Shown here in pieces: positions 34,016 through 46,972 of a DNA stretch of 64,000 bases. The DNA lies in contig CATKHW010000389.1 in NCBI GenBank assembly GCA_949752795.1, forward strand, positions 112,289 through 176,288, in the 5' to 3' direction. Made by a program: the position numbers and the translations under genes. Origin of the DNA: Hyperoodon ampullatus (taxonomy: Eukaryota > Chordata > Mammalia > Artiodactyla > Ziphiidae). The notes under the pieces are model-generated. The model was given only the letters and a program-made list of their open reading frames with translations, did not search any database and had not been told where the DNA came from. How positions within the stretch are numbered: position 1 is the stretch's first letter; every line of letters begins with the position of its first letter.

Positions 34016-35634
34016 GCGGGGCTGAAGGAGGTTGGAACACTGCCCTCACTGAGGGAGTGGGTGTGGCCATCTCTGCTGTGACTGAACAAAGGGCAGGGGA
34101 GCAGGGGGCCCAGGGCAGGGCCCTCAGAGGCCAGCAGGCCCAGGGGTGTGTCACAAGCATTTGGCCCAGGCCAAAGGGCACCTTCTTTGTCCGCACAGCT
34201 TCCCAAACACTCACATTTCCACTCAGGCCGCCCTCTTTGTTGAAGTGTGTGTGGAACGTGTCCTCGCAGTACACCTCGCTGCACAGCTAACCATAGGACT
34301 GGGCATCGTAACTTCCTGCCAGGTGACCGAAGTTCGCAGGCAGATGGGTCACTGGGACCAACGCGGAGAGGCTCCTGCCCTGACCACAGGTCGACCACAG
34401 CCGCTGCCCCCGATCGGGGGCCGCAAAGCAGCCCTGTCTGAATCCCCTGCCTCTAGAGGGAGTATTGGACCAACACTTCTAAAAAATGGGGTCCTTGCAG
34501 GCATCTCATCGGAGGGACACAAATAAATCTTTGCCGACTTTCTCCTGAAGCTTACGAGCGTTCACACTTAAGCCTGTTACAATGTCAGCTGTATAGCTAA
34601 ACATGAGCTCATGATCTAAATTTACACAATAATGAAGAAATCAGCTACAAGTGGAGACAATCAGCAAAAACAATCAATATGAGAATTAGTTTCCCAAGGC
34701 CATCCATCAGATGTTGGAATAATCAGGTGCAAGGCAGAAAATATACATAAAACTGGAACTGAAACAAGCAACAAGGATGTTTTCAAAGACTGGTAGGATC
34801 TCTAAAACATTTGTAAAGTACATGTCATTGATAAAGCTAAATACCCAAGGTTGTGTAATACAACAGATTAATCATTGAGAAGAGTGAAATTATGCTGTTT
34901 TGAAAACTATGGCAGGTCAGATTTTCTGCCTAATGATATAAGAAGATTTCTCTAAAAAATACACATTATTTCAAAGACTTATTGGCTGTGAAATAAGTGA
35001 AGGGTATTTCAAATGGCTTGTCTGCAAACAAAGGTGAGATGTAGGGAATCACAGAAAGTCGAGGGGAAAATATGTCAATATATACATTGCTATATGGTGA
35101 ACTAAGCCTTAGGCCACCAACAATGGAGAGGACCTGACCCTTAGAAACTTACAAGGAAGCTGGAATCTTCAAAAGTTCTAATCTTTCTAAGTAAAAAGAT
35201 TTATTAAAATGAATAACCAAGTGTTTTAATTGACATCAGATGATCAAAACAACAAACCCTGAGAACATAGAAAAAATATAAATAAAGATATGAGCAGAAC
35301 TTAATACAACAGAAAACGTATAAAATTGAGGTGATTTAGTAAGTCCAAAGAATATTCTTTGAAAAGATTTAAAAGACACACTTTGATTAAGGAAAACATA
35401 AACATATGTAAAGAATATACAGAAAGAATCAGGACAATGTTATAGCAGAGAATATATGAAATGCCAGTAAATTTGAACATTTCTGTAAAGGGGACCATTT
35501 CCTAGCTCCTAAAGTTGACCAAAACTGACACAAGAGGAAATCATTGAAGGTCATCATGTCTGCCCTTGGCATTCTTGGAACGCCCTGGCCTCAGAATGCA
35601 GCATCGGTAGTCCATGGTAACCTGCGGAGAGGGG
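34016..35634 (+). repeat. Monomer M22, subfamily B (tetramer copy 2)
   Basis: 1619 bp. Copy of M18; visible differences are few, such as 'tgcaggcatc' near 34497 versus 'tgcgggcatc'. L1 remnant at 35163-35548. Confidence 0.97.
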
Positions 35635-37254
35635 GTGGGGCTGAAGGAGGTTGGAACACTGCCCTCACTGAGGGAGTGGGCGTGGCGATCTCTGCTGTGA
35701 CTGAACAAAGGGCAGGGGAGCAGGGGGCCCAGGGCAGGGCCCTCAGAGCCCGGCAGGACCAGGGGAGTGTCACAAGCATTTGGCCCAGGCCAAAGGGCGC
35801 CTTCTTTGTCTGCACAGCTTGCCAAACACTCACATTTCCACTCAGGCCGCCCTCTTTGTTGAAGTGTGTGTGGAACGTGTCCTCGCAGTACACCTCGCTG
35901 CACAGCTAACCATAGGACTGGGCATCGTACCTTCCTGCCAGGTGACCGAAGTTCGCAGGCAGATGGGTCACTGGGACCAACGCGGAGAGGCTCCTGCCCT
36001 GACCACAGGTCGACCACAGCCGCTGCCCCAGATCGGGGGTTGCAAAGCAGCCCTGTCTGAATCCCCTGCCTCTAGAGGGAATATTGGACCAACACTTCTA
36101 AAAAATGGGGTCCTTGCGGGCAACTCATCGGAGGGACACAAAAAAATCTTTGCCGACTTTCTCCTGAAGCTTACGAGCGTTCACACTTAAGCCTTTTACA
36201 ATGTCAGCTGTTTAGCTAAACATGAGCTCATGATCTAAATTTACACAATAATGAAGAAATCAGATACAAGGGGAGACAATCAGCAAAAACAATCAATATG
36301 AGAATTAGTTTCCCAAGGCCACCCATCAGATGTTGGAATAATCAGGTGCAAGGCAGAATATATACATAAAACTGGAACTGGAACAAGGAACAAGGATGTT
36401 TTCAAAGACTGGTAGGATCTCTAAAACATTTGTAAAGTACATGTCATTGATAAAGCTAAATACTCAAAGGTTGTGTAATACAACAGATTAATCATTGAGA
36501 AGAGTGAAATTATGCTGTTTTGAAAACTATGGCAGGTCAGATTTTCTGCCTAATGATATAAGAAGATTTCTCTAAAAAATACACATTATTTCAAAGACTT
36601 ATTGGCTGTGAAATAAGTGAAGGGTATTTCAAATGGCTTGTCTGCAAAGAAAGGTGAGATGTAGGGAATCACAGAAAGTCGAGGGGAAAATATGTCAATA
36701 TATACATTGCTATATGGTGAACTAAGCCTTAGGCCAGCAACAATGGAGAGGACCTGACCCTTAGAAACTTACAAGTAAGCTGGAATCTTCAAAAGTTCAA
36801 ATCTTTATAAGTAAAAAGATTTATTAAAATGAATAACCAAGTGTTTTAATTGACATCAGATGATCAAAACAACAAACCCTGAGAACATAGAAAAAATATA
36901 AATAAAGATATGAGCAGAACTTAATACAACAGAAAACGTATAAAATTGAGGTGATTTAGTAAGTCCAAAGAATATTCTTTGAAAAGATTTAAAAGACACA
37001 CTTTGATTAAGGAAAACATAAACATATGTAAAGAATATACAGAAAGAATCAGGACAATGTTATAGCAGAGAATAAATGAAATGCCAGTAAATTTGAACAT
37101 TTCTGTAAAGGGGACCATTTCCTAGCTCCTAAAGTTGACCAAAACTGACACAAGAGGAAATCATTGAAGGTCATCATGTCTGCCCTTGGCATTCTCGGAA
37201 CGCCCTGGCCTCAGAATGCAGCATCGGTAGTCCATGGTAACCTGCGGAGACGGG
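35635..37254 (+). repeat. Monomer M23, subfamily A (tetramer copy 2)
   Basis: 1620 bp. Copy of M19 with 'gggcgtggcgatc' near 35678. 'aataaatgaaatg' near 37072 is private. L1 remnant at 36783-37168. Confidence 0.97.
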
Positions 37255-38873
37255 GCGGGGCTGAAGGAGGTTGGAACACTGCCCTCACTGAGTGAGTGGG
37301 TGTGGCCATCTCTGCTGTGACTGAACAAAGGGCAGGGGACCAGGGGGCCCAGGGCAGGGCCCTCAGAGGCCAGCAGGCCCAGGGGTGTGTCACAAGCATT
37401 TGGCCCAGGCCAAAGGGCGCCTTCTTTGTCCGCACAGCTTCCCAAACACTCACATTTCCACTCAGGCCGCCCTCTTTGTTGAAGTGTGTGTGGAACGTGT
37501 CCTCGCAGTACACCTCGCTGCACAGCTAACCATAGGACTGGGCATCGTACCTTCCTGCCAGGTGACCGAAGTTCGCAGGCAGATGGGTCACTGGGACCAA
37601 CGCGGAGAGGCTCCTGCCCTGACCACAGGTCGACCACAGCCGCTGCCCCCGATCGGGGGCCGCAAAGCAGCCCTGTCTGAATCCCCTGCCTCTAGAGGGA
37701 GTATTGGACCAACACTTCTAAAAAATGGGGTCCTTGCGGGCATCTCATCGGAGGGACACAAATAAATCTTTGCCGACTTTCTCCTGAAGCTTACGAGCGT
37801 TCACACTTAAGCCTGTTACAATGTCAGCTGTATAGCTAAACATGAGCTCATGATCTAAATTTACACAATAATGAAGAAATCAGCTACAAGTGGAGACAAT
37901 CAGCAAAAACAATCAATATGAGAATTAGTTTCCCAAGGCCATCCATCAGATGTTGGAATAATCAGGTGCAAGGCAGAAAATATACATAAAACTGGAACTG
38001 AAACAAGCAACAAGGATGTTTTCAAAGACTGGTAGGATCTCTAAAACATTTGTAAAGTACATGTCATTGATAAAGCTAAATACCCAAGGTTGTGTAATAC
38101 AACAGATTAATCATTGAGAAGAGTGAAATTATGCTGTTTTGAAAACTATGGCAGGTCAGATTTTCTGCCTAATGATATAAGAAGATTTCTCTCATAAATA
38201 CACATTATTTCAAAGACTTATTGGCTGTGAAATATGTGAAGGGTATTTCAAATGGCTTGTCTGCAAAGAAAGGTGAGATGTAGGGAATCACAGAAAGTCG
38301 AGGGGAAAATATGTCAATATATACATTGCTATATGGTGAACTAAGCCTTAGGCCAGCAACAATGGAGAGGACCTGACCCTTAGAAACTTACAAGGAAGCT
38401 GGAATCTTCAAAAGTTCAAATCTTTCTAAGTAAAAAGATTTATTAAAATGAATAACCAAGTGTTTTAATTGACATCAGATGATCAAAACAACAAACCCTG
38501 AGAACATAGAAAAAATATAAATAAAGATATGAGCAGAACTGAATACAACAGAAAACGTATAAAATTGAGGTGATTTAGTAAGTCCAAAGAATATTCTTTG
38601 AAAAGATTTAAAAGACACACTTTGATTAAGGAAAACATAAACATATGTAAAGAATATACAGAAAGAATCAGGACAATGTTATAGCAGAGAATATATGAAA
38701 TGCCAGTAAATTTGAACATTTCTGTAAAGGGGACCATTTCCTAGCTCCTAAAGTTGACCAAAACTGACACAAGAGGAAATCATTGAAGGTCATCATGTCT
38801 TCCCTTGGCATTCTTGGAATGCCCTGGCCTCAGAATGCAGCATCGGTAGTCCATGGTAACCTGCGGAGAGGGG
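37255..38873 (+). repeat. Monomer M24, subfamily B (tetramer copy 2)
   Basis: 1619 bp. Copy of M20, sharing 'ctgagtgagtgg' and 'gaaatatgtg'; preceded by 'gacggggcgggg'. L1 remnant at 38402-38787. Confidence 0.97.
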
Positions 38874-40493
38874 GTGGGGCTGAAGGAGGTTGGAACACTG
38901 CCCTCACTGAGGGAGTGGGTGTGGCCATCTCTGCTGTGACTGAACAAAGGGCAGGGGAGCAGGGGGCCCAGGGCAGGGCCCTCAGAGCCCGGCAGGACCA
39001 GGGGAGTGTCACAAGCATTTGGCCCAGGCCAAAGGGCGCCTTCTTTGTCCGCACAGCTTCCCAAACACTCACATTTCCACTCAGGCCGCCCTCTTTGTTG
39101 AAGTGTGTGTGGAACGTGTCCTCGCAGTACACCTCGCTGCACAGCTAACCATAGGACTGGGCATCGTACCTTCCTGCCAGGTGACCGAAGTTCGCAGGCA
39201 GATGGGTCACTGGGACCAACGCGGAGAGGCTCCTGCCCTGACCACAGGTCGACCACAGCCGCTGCCCCAGATCGGGGGTTGCAAAGCAGCCCTGTCTGAA
39301 TCCCCTGCCTCTAGAGGGAGTATTGGACCAACACTTCTAAAAAATGGGGTCCTTGCCGGCAACTCATCGGAGGGACACAAAAAAATCTTTGCCGACTTTC
39401 TCCTGAAGCTTACGAGCGTTCACACTTAAGCCTTTTACAATGTCAGCTGTTTAGCTAAACATGAGCTCATGATCTAAATTTACACAATAATGAAGAAATC
39501 AGATACAAGGGGAGACAATCAGCAAAAACAATCAATATGAGAATTAGTTTCCCAAGGCCACCCATCAGATGTTGGAATAATCAGGTGCAAGGCAGAAAAT
39601 ATACATAAAACTGGAACTGAAACAAGGAACAAGGATGTTTACTAAGACTGGTAGGATCTCTAAAACATTTGTAAAGTACATGTCATTGATAAAGCTAAAT
39701 ACTCAAAGGTTGTGTAATACAACAGATTAATCATTGAGAAGAGTGAAATTATGCTGTTTTGAAAACTATGGCAGGTCAGATTTTCTGCCTAATGATATAA
39801 GAAGATTTCTCTCAAAAATACACATTATTTCAAAGACTTATTGGCTGTGAAATAAGTGAAGGGTATTTCAAATGGCTTGTCTGCAAAGAAAGGTGAGATG
39901 TAGGGAATCACAGAAAGTCGAGGGGAAAATATGTCAATATATACATTGCGATATGGTGAACTAAGCCTTAGGCCAGCAACAATGGAGAGGACCTGACCCT
40001 TAGAAACTTACAAGTAAGCTGGAATCTTCAAAAGCTCAAATCTTTATAAGTAAAAAGATTTATTAAAATGAATAACCAAGTGTTTTAATTGACATCAGAT
40101 GATCAAAACAACAAACCCTGAGAACATAGAAAAAATATAAATAAAGATATGAGCAGAACTTAATACAACAGAAAACGTATAAAATTGAGGTGATTTAGTA
40201 AGTCCAAAGAATATTCTTTGAAAAGATTTAAAAGACACACTTTGATTAAGGAAAACATAAACATATGTAAAGAATATACAGAAAGTATCAGGACAATGTT
40301 ATAGCAGAGAATATATGAAATGCCAATAAAGTTGAACATTTCTGTAAAGGGGACCATTTCCTAGCTCCAAAAGTTGACCAAAACTGACACAAGAGGAAAT
40401 CATTGTAGGTCATCATGTCTGCCCTTGGCATTCTTGGAACGCCCTGGCCTCAGAATGCAGCATCGGTAGTCCATGGTAACCTGCGGAGAGGGG
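38874..40493 (+). repeat. Monomer M25, A/C hybrid (tetramer copy 2)
   Basis: 1620 bp. Same A/C breakpoint as M21, so the hybrid formed before the block was duplicated. After about 39,940 it departs from M21 ('tgcgatatgg', 'cataaacatatg', 'ccaataaagttg'). L1 remnant at 40022-40407. Confidence 0.97.
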
Positions 40494-42113
40494 GCGGGGC
40501 TGAAGGAGGTTGGAACACTGCCCTCACTGAGGGAGTGGGTGTGGCCATCTCTGCTGTGACTGAACAAAGGGCAGGGGAGCAGGGTTCGCAGGGCAGGGCC
40601 CTCAGAGCCCGGCAGGACCAGGAGAGTGTCACAAGCATTTGGCCCAGGCCAAAGGGCGCCTTCTTTGTCTGCACAGCTTCCCAAACACTCACATTTCCAC
40701 TCAGGCCGCCCTCTTTGTTGAAGTGTGTGTGGAACGTGTCCTCGAAGTACACCTCGCTGCACAGCTAACCATAGGACTGGGCATCGTACCTTCCTGCCAG
40801 GTGACCGAAGTTCGCAGGCAGATGGGTCCCTGGGACCAACGCGGAGAGGCTCCTGCCCTGACCACAGGTCGACCACAGCCGCTGCCCCAGATCGGGGGTT
40901 GCAAAGCAGCCCAGTCTGAATCCCCTGCCTCTAGAGGGAGTATTGGACCAACACTTCTAAAAAATGGGGTCCTTGCGGGCAACTCATCGGAGGGACACAA
41001 AAAAATCTTTGCCGACTTTCTCCTGAAGCTTACGAGCGTTCATACTTAAGCCTTTTACAATGTCAGCTGTTTAGCTAAACATGAGCTCATGATCTAAATT
41101 TACACAATAATGAAGAAATCAGCTACAAGGGGAGACAATCAGCAAAAACAATCAATATGAGAATTAGTTTCCCAAGGCCACCCATCAGATGTTGGAATAA
41201 TCAGGTGCAAGGCAGAATATATACATAAAACTGGAACTGGAACAAGGAACAAGGATGTTTTCAAAGACTGGTAGGATCTCTAAAACATTTGTAAAGTACA
41301 TGTCATTGATAAAGCTAAATACTCAAAGGTTGTGTAATACAACAGATTAATCATTGAGAAGAGTGAAATTATGCTGTTTTGAAAACTATGGCAGGTCAGA
41401 TTTTCTGCCTAATGATATAAGAAGATTTCTCTCAAAAATACACATTATTTCAAAGACTTATTGGCTGTGAAATAAGTTAAGGGTATTTCAAATGGCTTGT
41501 CTGCAAAGAAAGGTGAGATGTAGGGAATCACAGAAAGTCGAGGGGAAATTATGTCAATATATACATTGCTATATGGTGAACTAAGCCTTAGGCCAGCAAC
41601 AATGGAGAGGACCTGACCCTTAGAAACTTACAAGTAAGCTGGAATCTTCAAAAGTTCAAATCTTTATAAGTAAAAAGATTTATTAAAATGAATAACCAAG
41701 TGTTTTAATTGACATCAGATGATCAAAACAACAAACGCTGAGAACATAGAAAAAATATAAATAAAGATATGAGCAGAACTGAATACAACAGAAAACGTAT
41801 AAAATTGAGGTGATTTAGTAAGTCCAAAGAATATTCTTTGAAAAGATTTAAAAGACACACTTTGATTAAGGAAAACAAAAACATAAGTAAAGAATATACA
41901 GAAAGAATCAGGACAATGTTATAGCAGAGAATATATGAAATGCCAGTAAATTTGAACATTTCTGTAAAGGGGACCATTTCCTAGCTCCTAAAGTTGACCA
42001 AAACTGACACAAGAGGAAATCATTGAAGGTCATCATGTCTGCCCTTGGCATTCTCGGAACGCCCTGGCCTCAGAATGCAGCATCGGTAGTCCATGGTAAC
42101 CTGCGGAGAGGGG
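40494..42113 (+). repeat. Monomer M26, subfamily A
   Basis: 1620 bp. A-type with C at the tc(a/c)ctgg site, 'gcagggttcgcaggg' near 40579 and 'catacttaag' near 41041, the last shared with M29, 4859 bp on. L1 remnant at 41642-42027. Confidence 0.97.
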
Positions 42114-43733
42114 GCGGGGCTGAAGGAGGTTGGAACACTGCCCTCACTGAGGGAGTGGGTGTGGCCATCTCTGCTGTGACTGAACAAAGGGCAGGGGAGC
42201 AGGGGCCCAAGGGCAGGGCCCTCAGAGGCCAGCAGGCCCAGGGGTGTGTCACAAGCATTTGGCCCAGGCCAAAGGGCACCTTCTTTGTCCGCACAGCTTC
42301 CCAAACACTCACATTTCCACTCAGGCCGCCCTCTTTGTTGAAGTGTGTGTGGAACGTGTCCTCGCAGTACACCTCGCTGCACAGCTAACCATAGGACTGG
42401 GCATCGTACCTTCCTGCCAGGTGACCGAAGTTCGCAGGCAGATGGGTCCCTGGGACCAACGCGGAGAGGCTCCTGCCCTGACCACAGGTCGACCACAGCC
42501 GCTGCCCCCGATCGGGGGCCGCAAAGCAGCCCTGTCTGAATCCCCTGCCTCTAGAGGGAGTATTGGACCAACACTTCTAAAAAATGGGGTCCTTGCCGGC
42601 AACTCATCGGAGGGACACAAAAAAATCTTTGCCGACTTTCTCCTGGAGCTTACGAGCGTTCACACTTAAGCCTGATACAATGTCAGCTGTTTAGCTAAAC
42701 ATGAGCTCATGATCTAAATTTACACAATAATGAAGAAATCAGCTACAAGGGGAGACAATCAGCAAAAACAATCAATATGAGAATTAGTTTCCCAAGGCCA
42801 CCCATCAGATGTTGGAATAATCAGGTGCAAGGCAGAATATATACATAAAACTGGAACTGGAACAAGGAACAAGGATGTTTTCAAAGACTGGTAGGATCTC
42901 TAAAACATTTGTAAAGTACATGTCATTGATAAAGCTAAATACTCAAAGGTTGTGTAATACAACAGATTAATCATTGAGAAGAGTGAAATTATGCTGTTTT
43001 GAAAACTATGGCAGGACAGATTTTCTGCCTAATGATATAAGAAGATTTCTCTCAAAAATACACATTATTTCAAAGACTTATTGGCTGTGAAAAAAGTGAA
43101 GGGTATTTCAAATGGCTTGTCTGCAAAGAAAGGTGAGATGTAGGGAATCACAGAAAGTCGAGGGGAAAATATGTCAATATATACATTGCTATATGGTGAA
43201 CTAAGCCTTAGGCCAGCAAAAATGGAGAGGACCTGACCCTTAGAAACTTACAAGTAAGCTGGAATCTTCAAAAGTTCAAATCTTTATAAGTAAAAAGATT
43301 TATTAAAATGAATAACCAAGTGTTTTAATTGACATCAGATGATCAAAACAACAAACCCTGAGAACATAGGAAAAATATAAATAAAGATATGAGCAGAACT
43401 TAATACAACAGAAAACGTATAAAATTGAGGTGATTTAGTAAGTCCAAAGAATATTCTTTGAAAAGATTTAAAAGACACACTTTGATTAAGGAAAACAAAA
43501 ACGTAAGTAAAGAATATACAGAAAGAATCAGGACAATGTTATAGCAGAGAATATATGAAATGCCAGTAAATTTGAACATTTCTGTAAAGGGGACCATTTC
43601 CTAGCTCCTAAAGTTGACCAAAACTGACACAAGAGGAAATCATTGAAGGTCATCATGTCTGCCCTTGGCATTCTCAGAACGCCCTGGCCTCAGAATGCAG
43701 CATCGGTAGTCCATGGTAACCTGCGGAGAGGGG
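42114..43733 (+). repeat. Monomer M27, mosaic of B, C and A
   Basis: 1620 bp. B-type GC half with intact palindrome, then A-type 'acaaaaaaatc', C-type 'ctggagctt' and gat, then an A-type AT half. 'cagcaaaaatgg' near 43216 is private. L1 remnant at 43262-43647. Confidence 0.96.
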
Positions 43734-45352
43734 GCGGGGCTGAAGGAGTTTGGAACACTGCCCTCACTGAGGGAGTGGGTGTGGCCATCTCTGCTGTGAC
43801 TGAACAAACGGCAGGGGAGCAGGGGGCCCAGGGCAGGGCCCTCAGAGGCCGGCAGGCCCAGGGGTGTGTCACAAGCATTTGGCCCAGGCCAAAGGGCGCC
43901 TTCTTTGTCTGCACAGCTTCCCAAACACTCACCTTTCCACTCAGGCCGCCCTCTTTGTTGAAGTGTGTGTGGAACGTGTCCTCGCAGTACACCTCGCTGC
44001 ACAGCTAACCATAGGACTGGGCATCGTACCTTCCTGCCAGGTGACCGAAGTTCGCAGGCAGATGGGTCCCTGGGACCAACGCGGAGAGGCTCCTGCCCTG
44101 ACCAGAGGTCGACCACAGCCGCTGCCCCCGATTGGGGGCCGCAAAGCAGCCCTGTCTGAATCCCCTGCCTCTAGAGGGAGTATTGGACCAACACTTCTAA
44201 AAAATGGGGTCCTTGCGGGCAACTCATCGGAGGGACACAATTAAATCTTTGCCGACTTTCTCTTGAAGCTTACGAGCGTTCACACATAAGCCTTTTACAA
44301 TGTCAGCTGTTTAGCTAAACATGAGCTCATGATCTAAATTTACACAATAATGAAGAAATCAGCTACAAGGGGAGACAATCAGCAAAAACAATCAATATGA
44401 GAATTAGTTTCCCAAGGGCACCCATCAGATGTTGGAATAATCAGGTGCAAGGCAGAATATATACATAAAACTGGAACTGGAACAAGGAACAAGGATGTTT
44501 TCAAAGACTGGTAGGATCTCTAAAACATTTGTAAAGTACATGTCATTGATAAAGCTAAATACTCAAAGGTTGTGTAATACAACAGATTAATCATTGAGAA
44601 GAGTGAAATTATGCTGTTTTGAAAACTATGGCAGGTCAGATTTTCTGCCTAATGATATAAGAAGATTTCTCTCAAAATACACATTATTTCAAAGACTTAT
44701 TGGCTGTGAAATAAGTTAAGGGTATTTCAAATGGCTTGTCTGCAAAGAAAGGTGAGATGTAGGGAATCACAGAAAGTCGAGGGGAAAATATGTCAATATA
44801 TACATTGCTATATGGTGAACTAAGCCTTAGGCCAGCAACAATGGAGAGGACCTGACCCTTAGAAACTTACAAGTAAGCTGGAATCTTCCAAAGTTCAAAT
44901 CTTTCTAAGTAAAAAGATTTATTAAAATGAATAACCAAGTGTTTTAATTGACATCAGATGATCAAAACAACAAACCCTGAGAACATAGAAAAAATATAAA
45001 TAAAGATATGAGCAGAACTGAATACAACAGAAAACGTATAAAATTGAGGTGATTTAGTAAGTCCAAAGAATATTCTTTGAAAAGATTTAAAAGACACACT
45101 TTGATTAAGGAAAACATAAACATATGTAAAGAATATACAGAAAGAATCAGGACAATGTTATAGCAGAGAATATATGAAATGCCAGTAAATTTGAACATTT
45201 CTGTAAAGGGGACCATTTCCTAGCTCCTAAAGTTGACCAAAACTGACACAAGAGGCAATCATTGAAGCTAATCATGTCTGCCCTTGGCATTCTTGGAACG
45301 CCCTGGCCTCAGAATGCAGCATCGGTAGTCCATGGTAACCTGCGGAGAGGGG
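43734..45352 (+). repeat. Monomer M28, mosaic with consensus splice donor
   Basis: 1619 bp; here the lost base is in 'ctctcaaaatac' near 44670, not the B-type deletion. 'acctttcc' near 43931 gives the intact minus-strand donor. Palindrome broken by C to T (gattgggg). L1 remnant at 44881-45266. Confidence 0.96.
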
Positions 45353-46972
45353 GCGGGGCTGAAGGAGGTTGGAACACTGCCCTCACTGAGGGAGTGGGTG
45401 TGGCCATCTCTGCTGTGACTGAACAAAGGGCAGGGGAGCAGGGGTCCCAGGGCAGGGCCCTCAGAGCCCGGCAGGACCACGGGAGTGTCACAAGCATTTG
45501 GCCCAGGCCAAAGGGCGCCTTCTTTGTCTGCACAGCTTCCCAAACACTCACATTTCCACTCAGGCCGCCCTCTTTGTTGAAGTGTGTGTGGAACGTGTCC
45601 TCGCAGTACACCTCGCTGCACAGCTAACCATAGGACTGGGCATCGTACCTTCCTGCCAGGTGACCGAAGTTCGCAGGCAGATGGGTCCCTGGGACCAACG
45701 CGGAGAGGCTCCTGCCCTGACCACAGGTCGACCACAGCCGCTGCCCCAGATCGGGGGTTGCAAAGCAGCCCTGTCTGAATCCCCTGCCTCTAGAGGGAGT
45801 ATTGGACCAACACTTCTAAAAAATGGGGTCCTTGCGGGCAACTCATCGGAGGGACACAAAAAAATCTTTGCCGACTTTCTCCTGAAGCTTACGAGCGTTC
45901 ATACTTAAGCCTTTTACAATGTCAGCTGTTTAGCTAAACATGAGCTCATGATCTAAATTTACACAATAATGAAGAAATCAGCTACAAGGGGAGACAATCA
46001 GCAAAAACAATCAATATGAGAATTAGTTTCCCAAGGCCACCCATCAGATGTTGGAATAATCAGGTGCAAGGCAGAATATATACATAAAACTGGAACTGGA
46101 ACAAGGAACAAGGATGTTTTCAAAGACTGGTAGGATCTCTAAAACATTTGTAAAGTACATGTCATTGATAAAGCTAAATACTCAAAGGTTGTGTAATACA
46201 ACAGATTAATCATTGAGAAGAGTGAAATTATGCTGTTTTGAAAACTATGGCAGGTCAGATTTTCTGCCTAATGATATAAGAAGATTTCTCTAAAAAATAC
46301 ACATTATTTCAAAGACTTATTGGCTGTGAAATAAATGAAGGGTATTTCAAATGGCTTGTCTGCAAAGAAAGGTGAGATGTAGGGAATCACAGAAAGTCGA
46401 GGGGAAAATATGTCAATATATACATTGCTATATGGTGAACTAAGCCTTAGGCCAGCAACAATGGAGAGGACCTGACCCTTAGAAATTTACAAGTAAGCTG
46501 GAATCTTCAAAAGTTCAAATCTTTATAAGTAAAAAGATTTATTAAAATGAATAACCAAGTGTTTTAATTGACATCAGATGATCAAAACAACAAACCCTGA
46601 GAACATAGAAAAAATATAAATAAAGATATGAGCAGAACTTAATACAACAGAAAACGTATAAAATTGAGGTGATTTAGTAAGTCCAAAGAATATTCTTTGA
46701 AAAGATTTAAAAGACACACTTTGATTAAGGAAAATAAAAACATAAGTAAAGAATATACAGAAAGAATCAGGACAATGTTATAGCAGAGAATATATGAAAT
46801 GCCAGTAAAGTTGAACATTTCTGTAAAGGGGACCATTTCCTAGCTCCTAAAGTTGACCAAAACTGACACAAGAGGAAATCATTGAAGGTCATCATGTCTG
46901 CCCTTGGCATTCTCGGAACGCCCTGGCCTCAGAATGCAGCATCGGTAGTCCATGGTAACCTGCGGAGACGGG
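45353..46972 (+). repeat. Monomer M29, subfamily A
   Basis: 1620 bp. Counterpart of M26 at 4859 bp ('catacttaag', C at the tc(a/c)ctgg site) with GC box intact. L1 remnant at 46501-46886, carrying 'aaaataaaaacataag'. Confidence 0.97.

Larger units (their letters stand above)
27538..40493 (+). repeat. Higher-order repeat: four-monomer block of 6,478 bp, duplicated in tandem
   Basis: M18-M21 and M22-M25 match monomer by monomer at a constant offset of 6478 bp. Only around ten differences were noticed over the block, far fewer than between adjacent monomers. Near-identity extends left to about 26,840 and fails after about 33,460 on the first copy, so the true duplicated frame is shifted left of the monomer boundaries. 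Confidence 0.93.
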
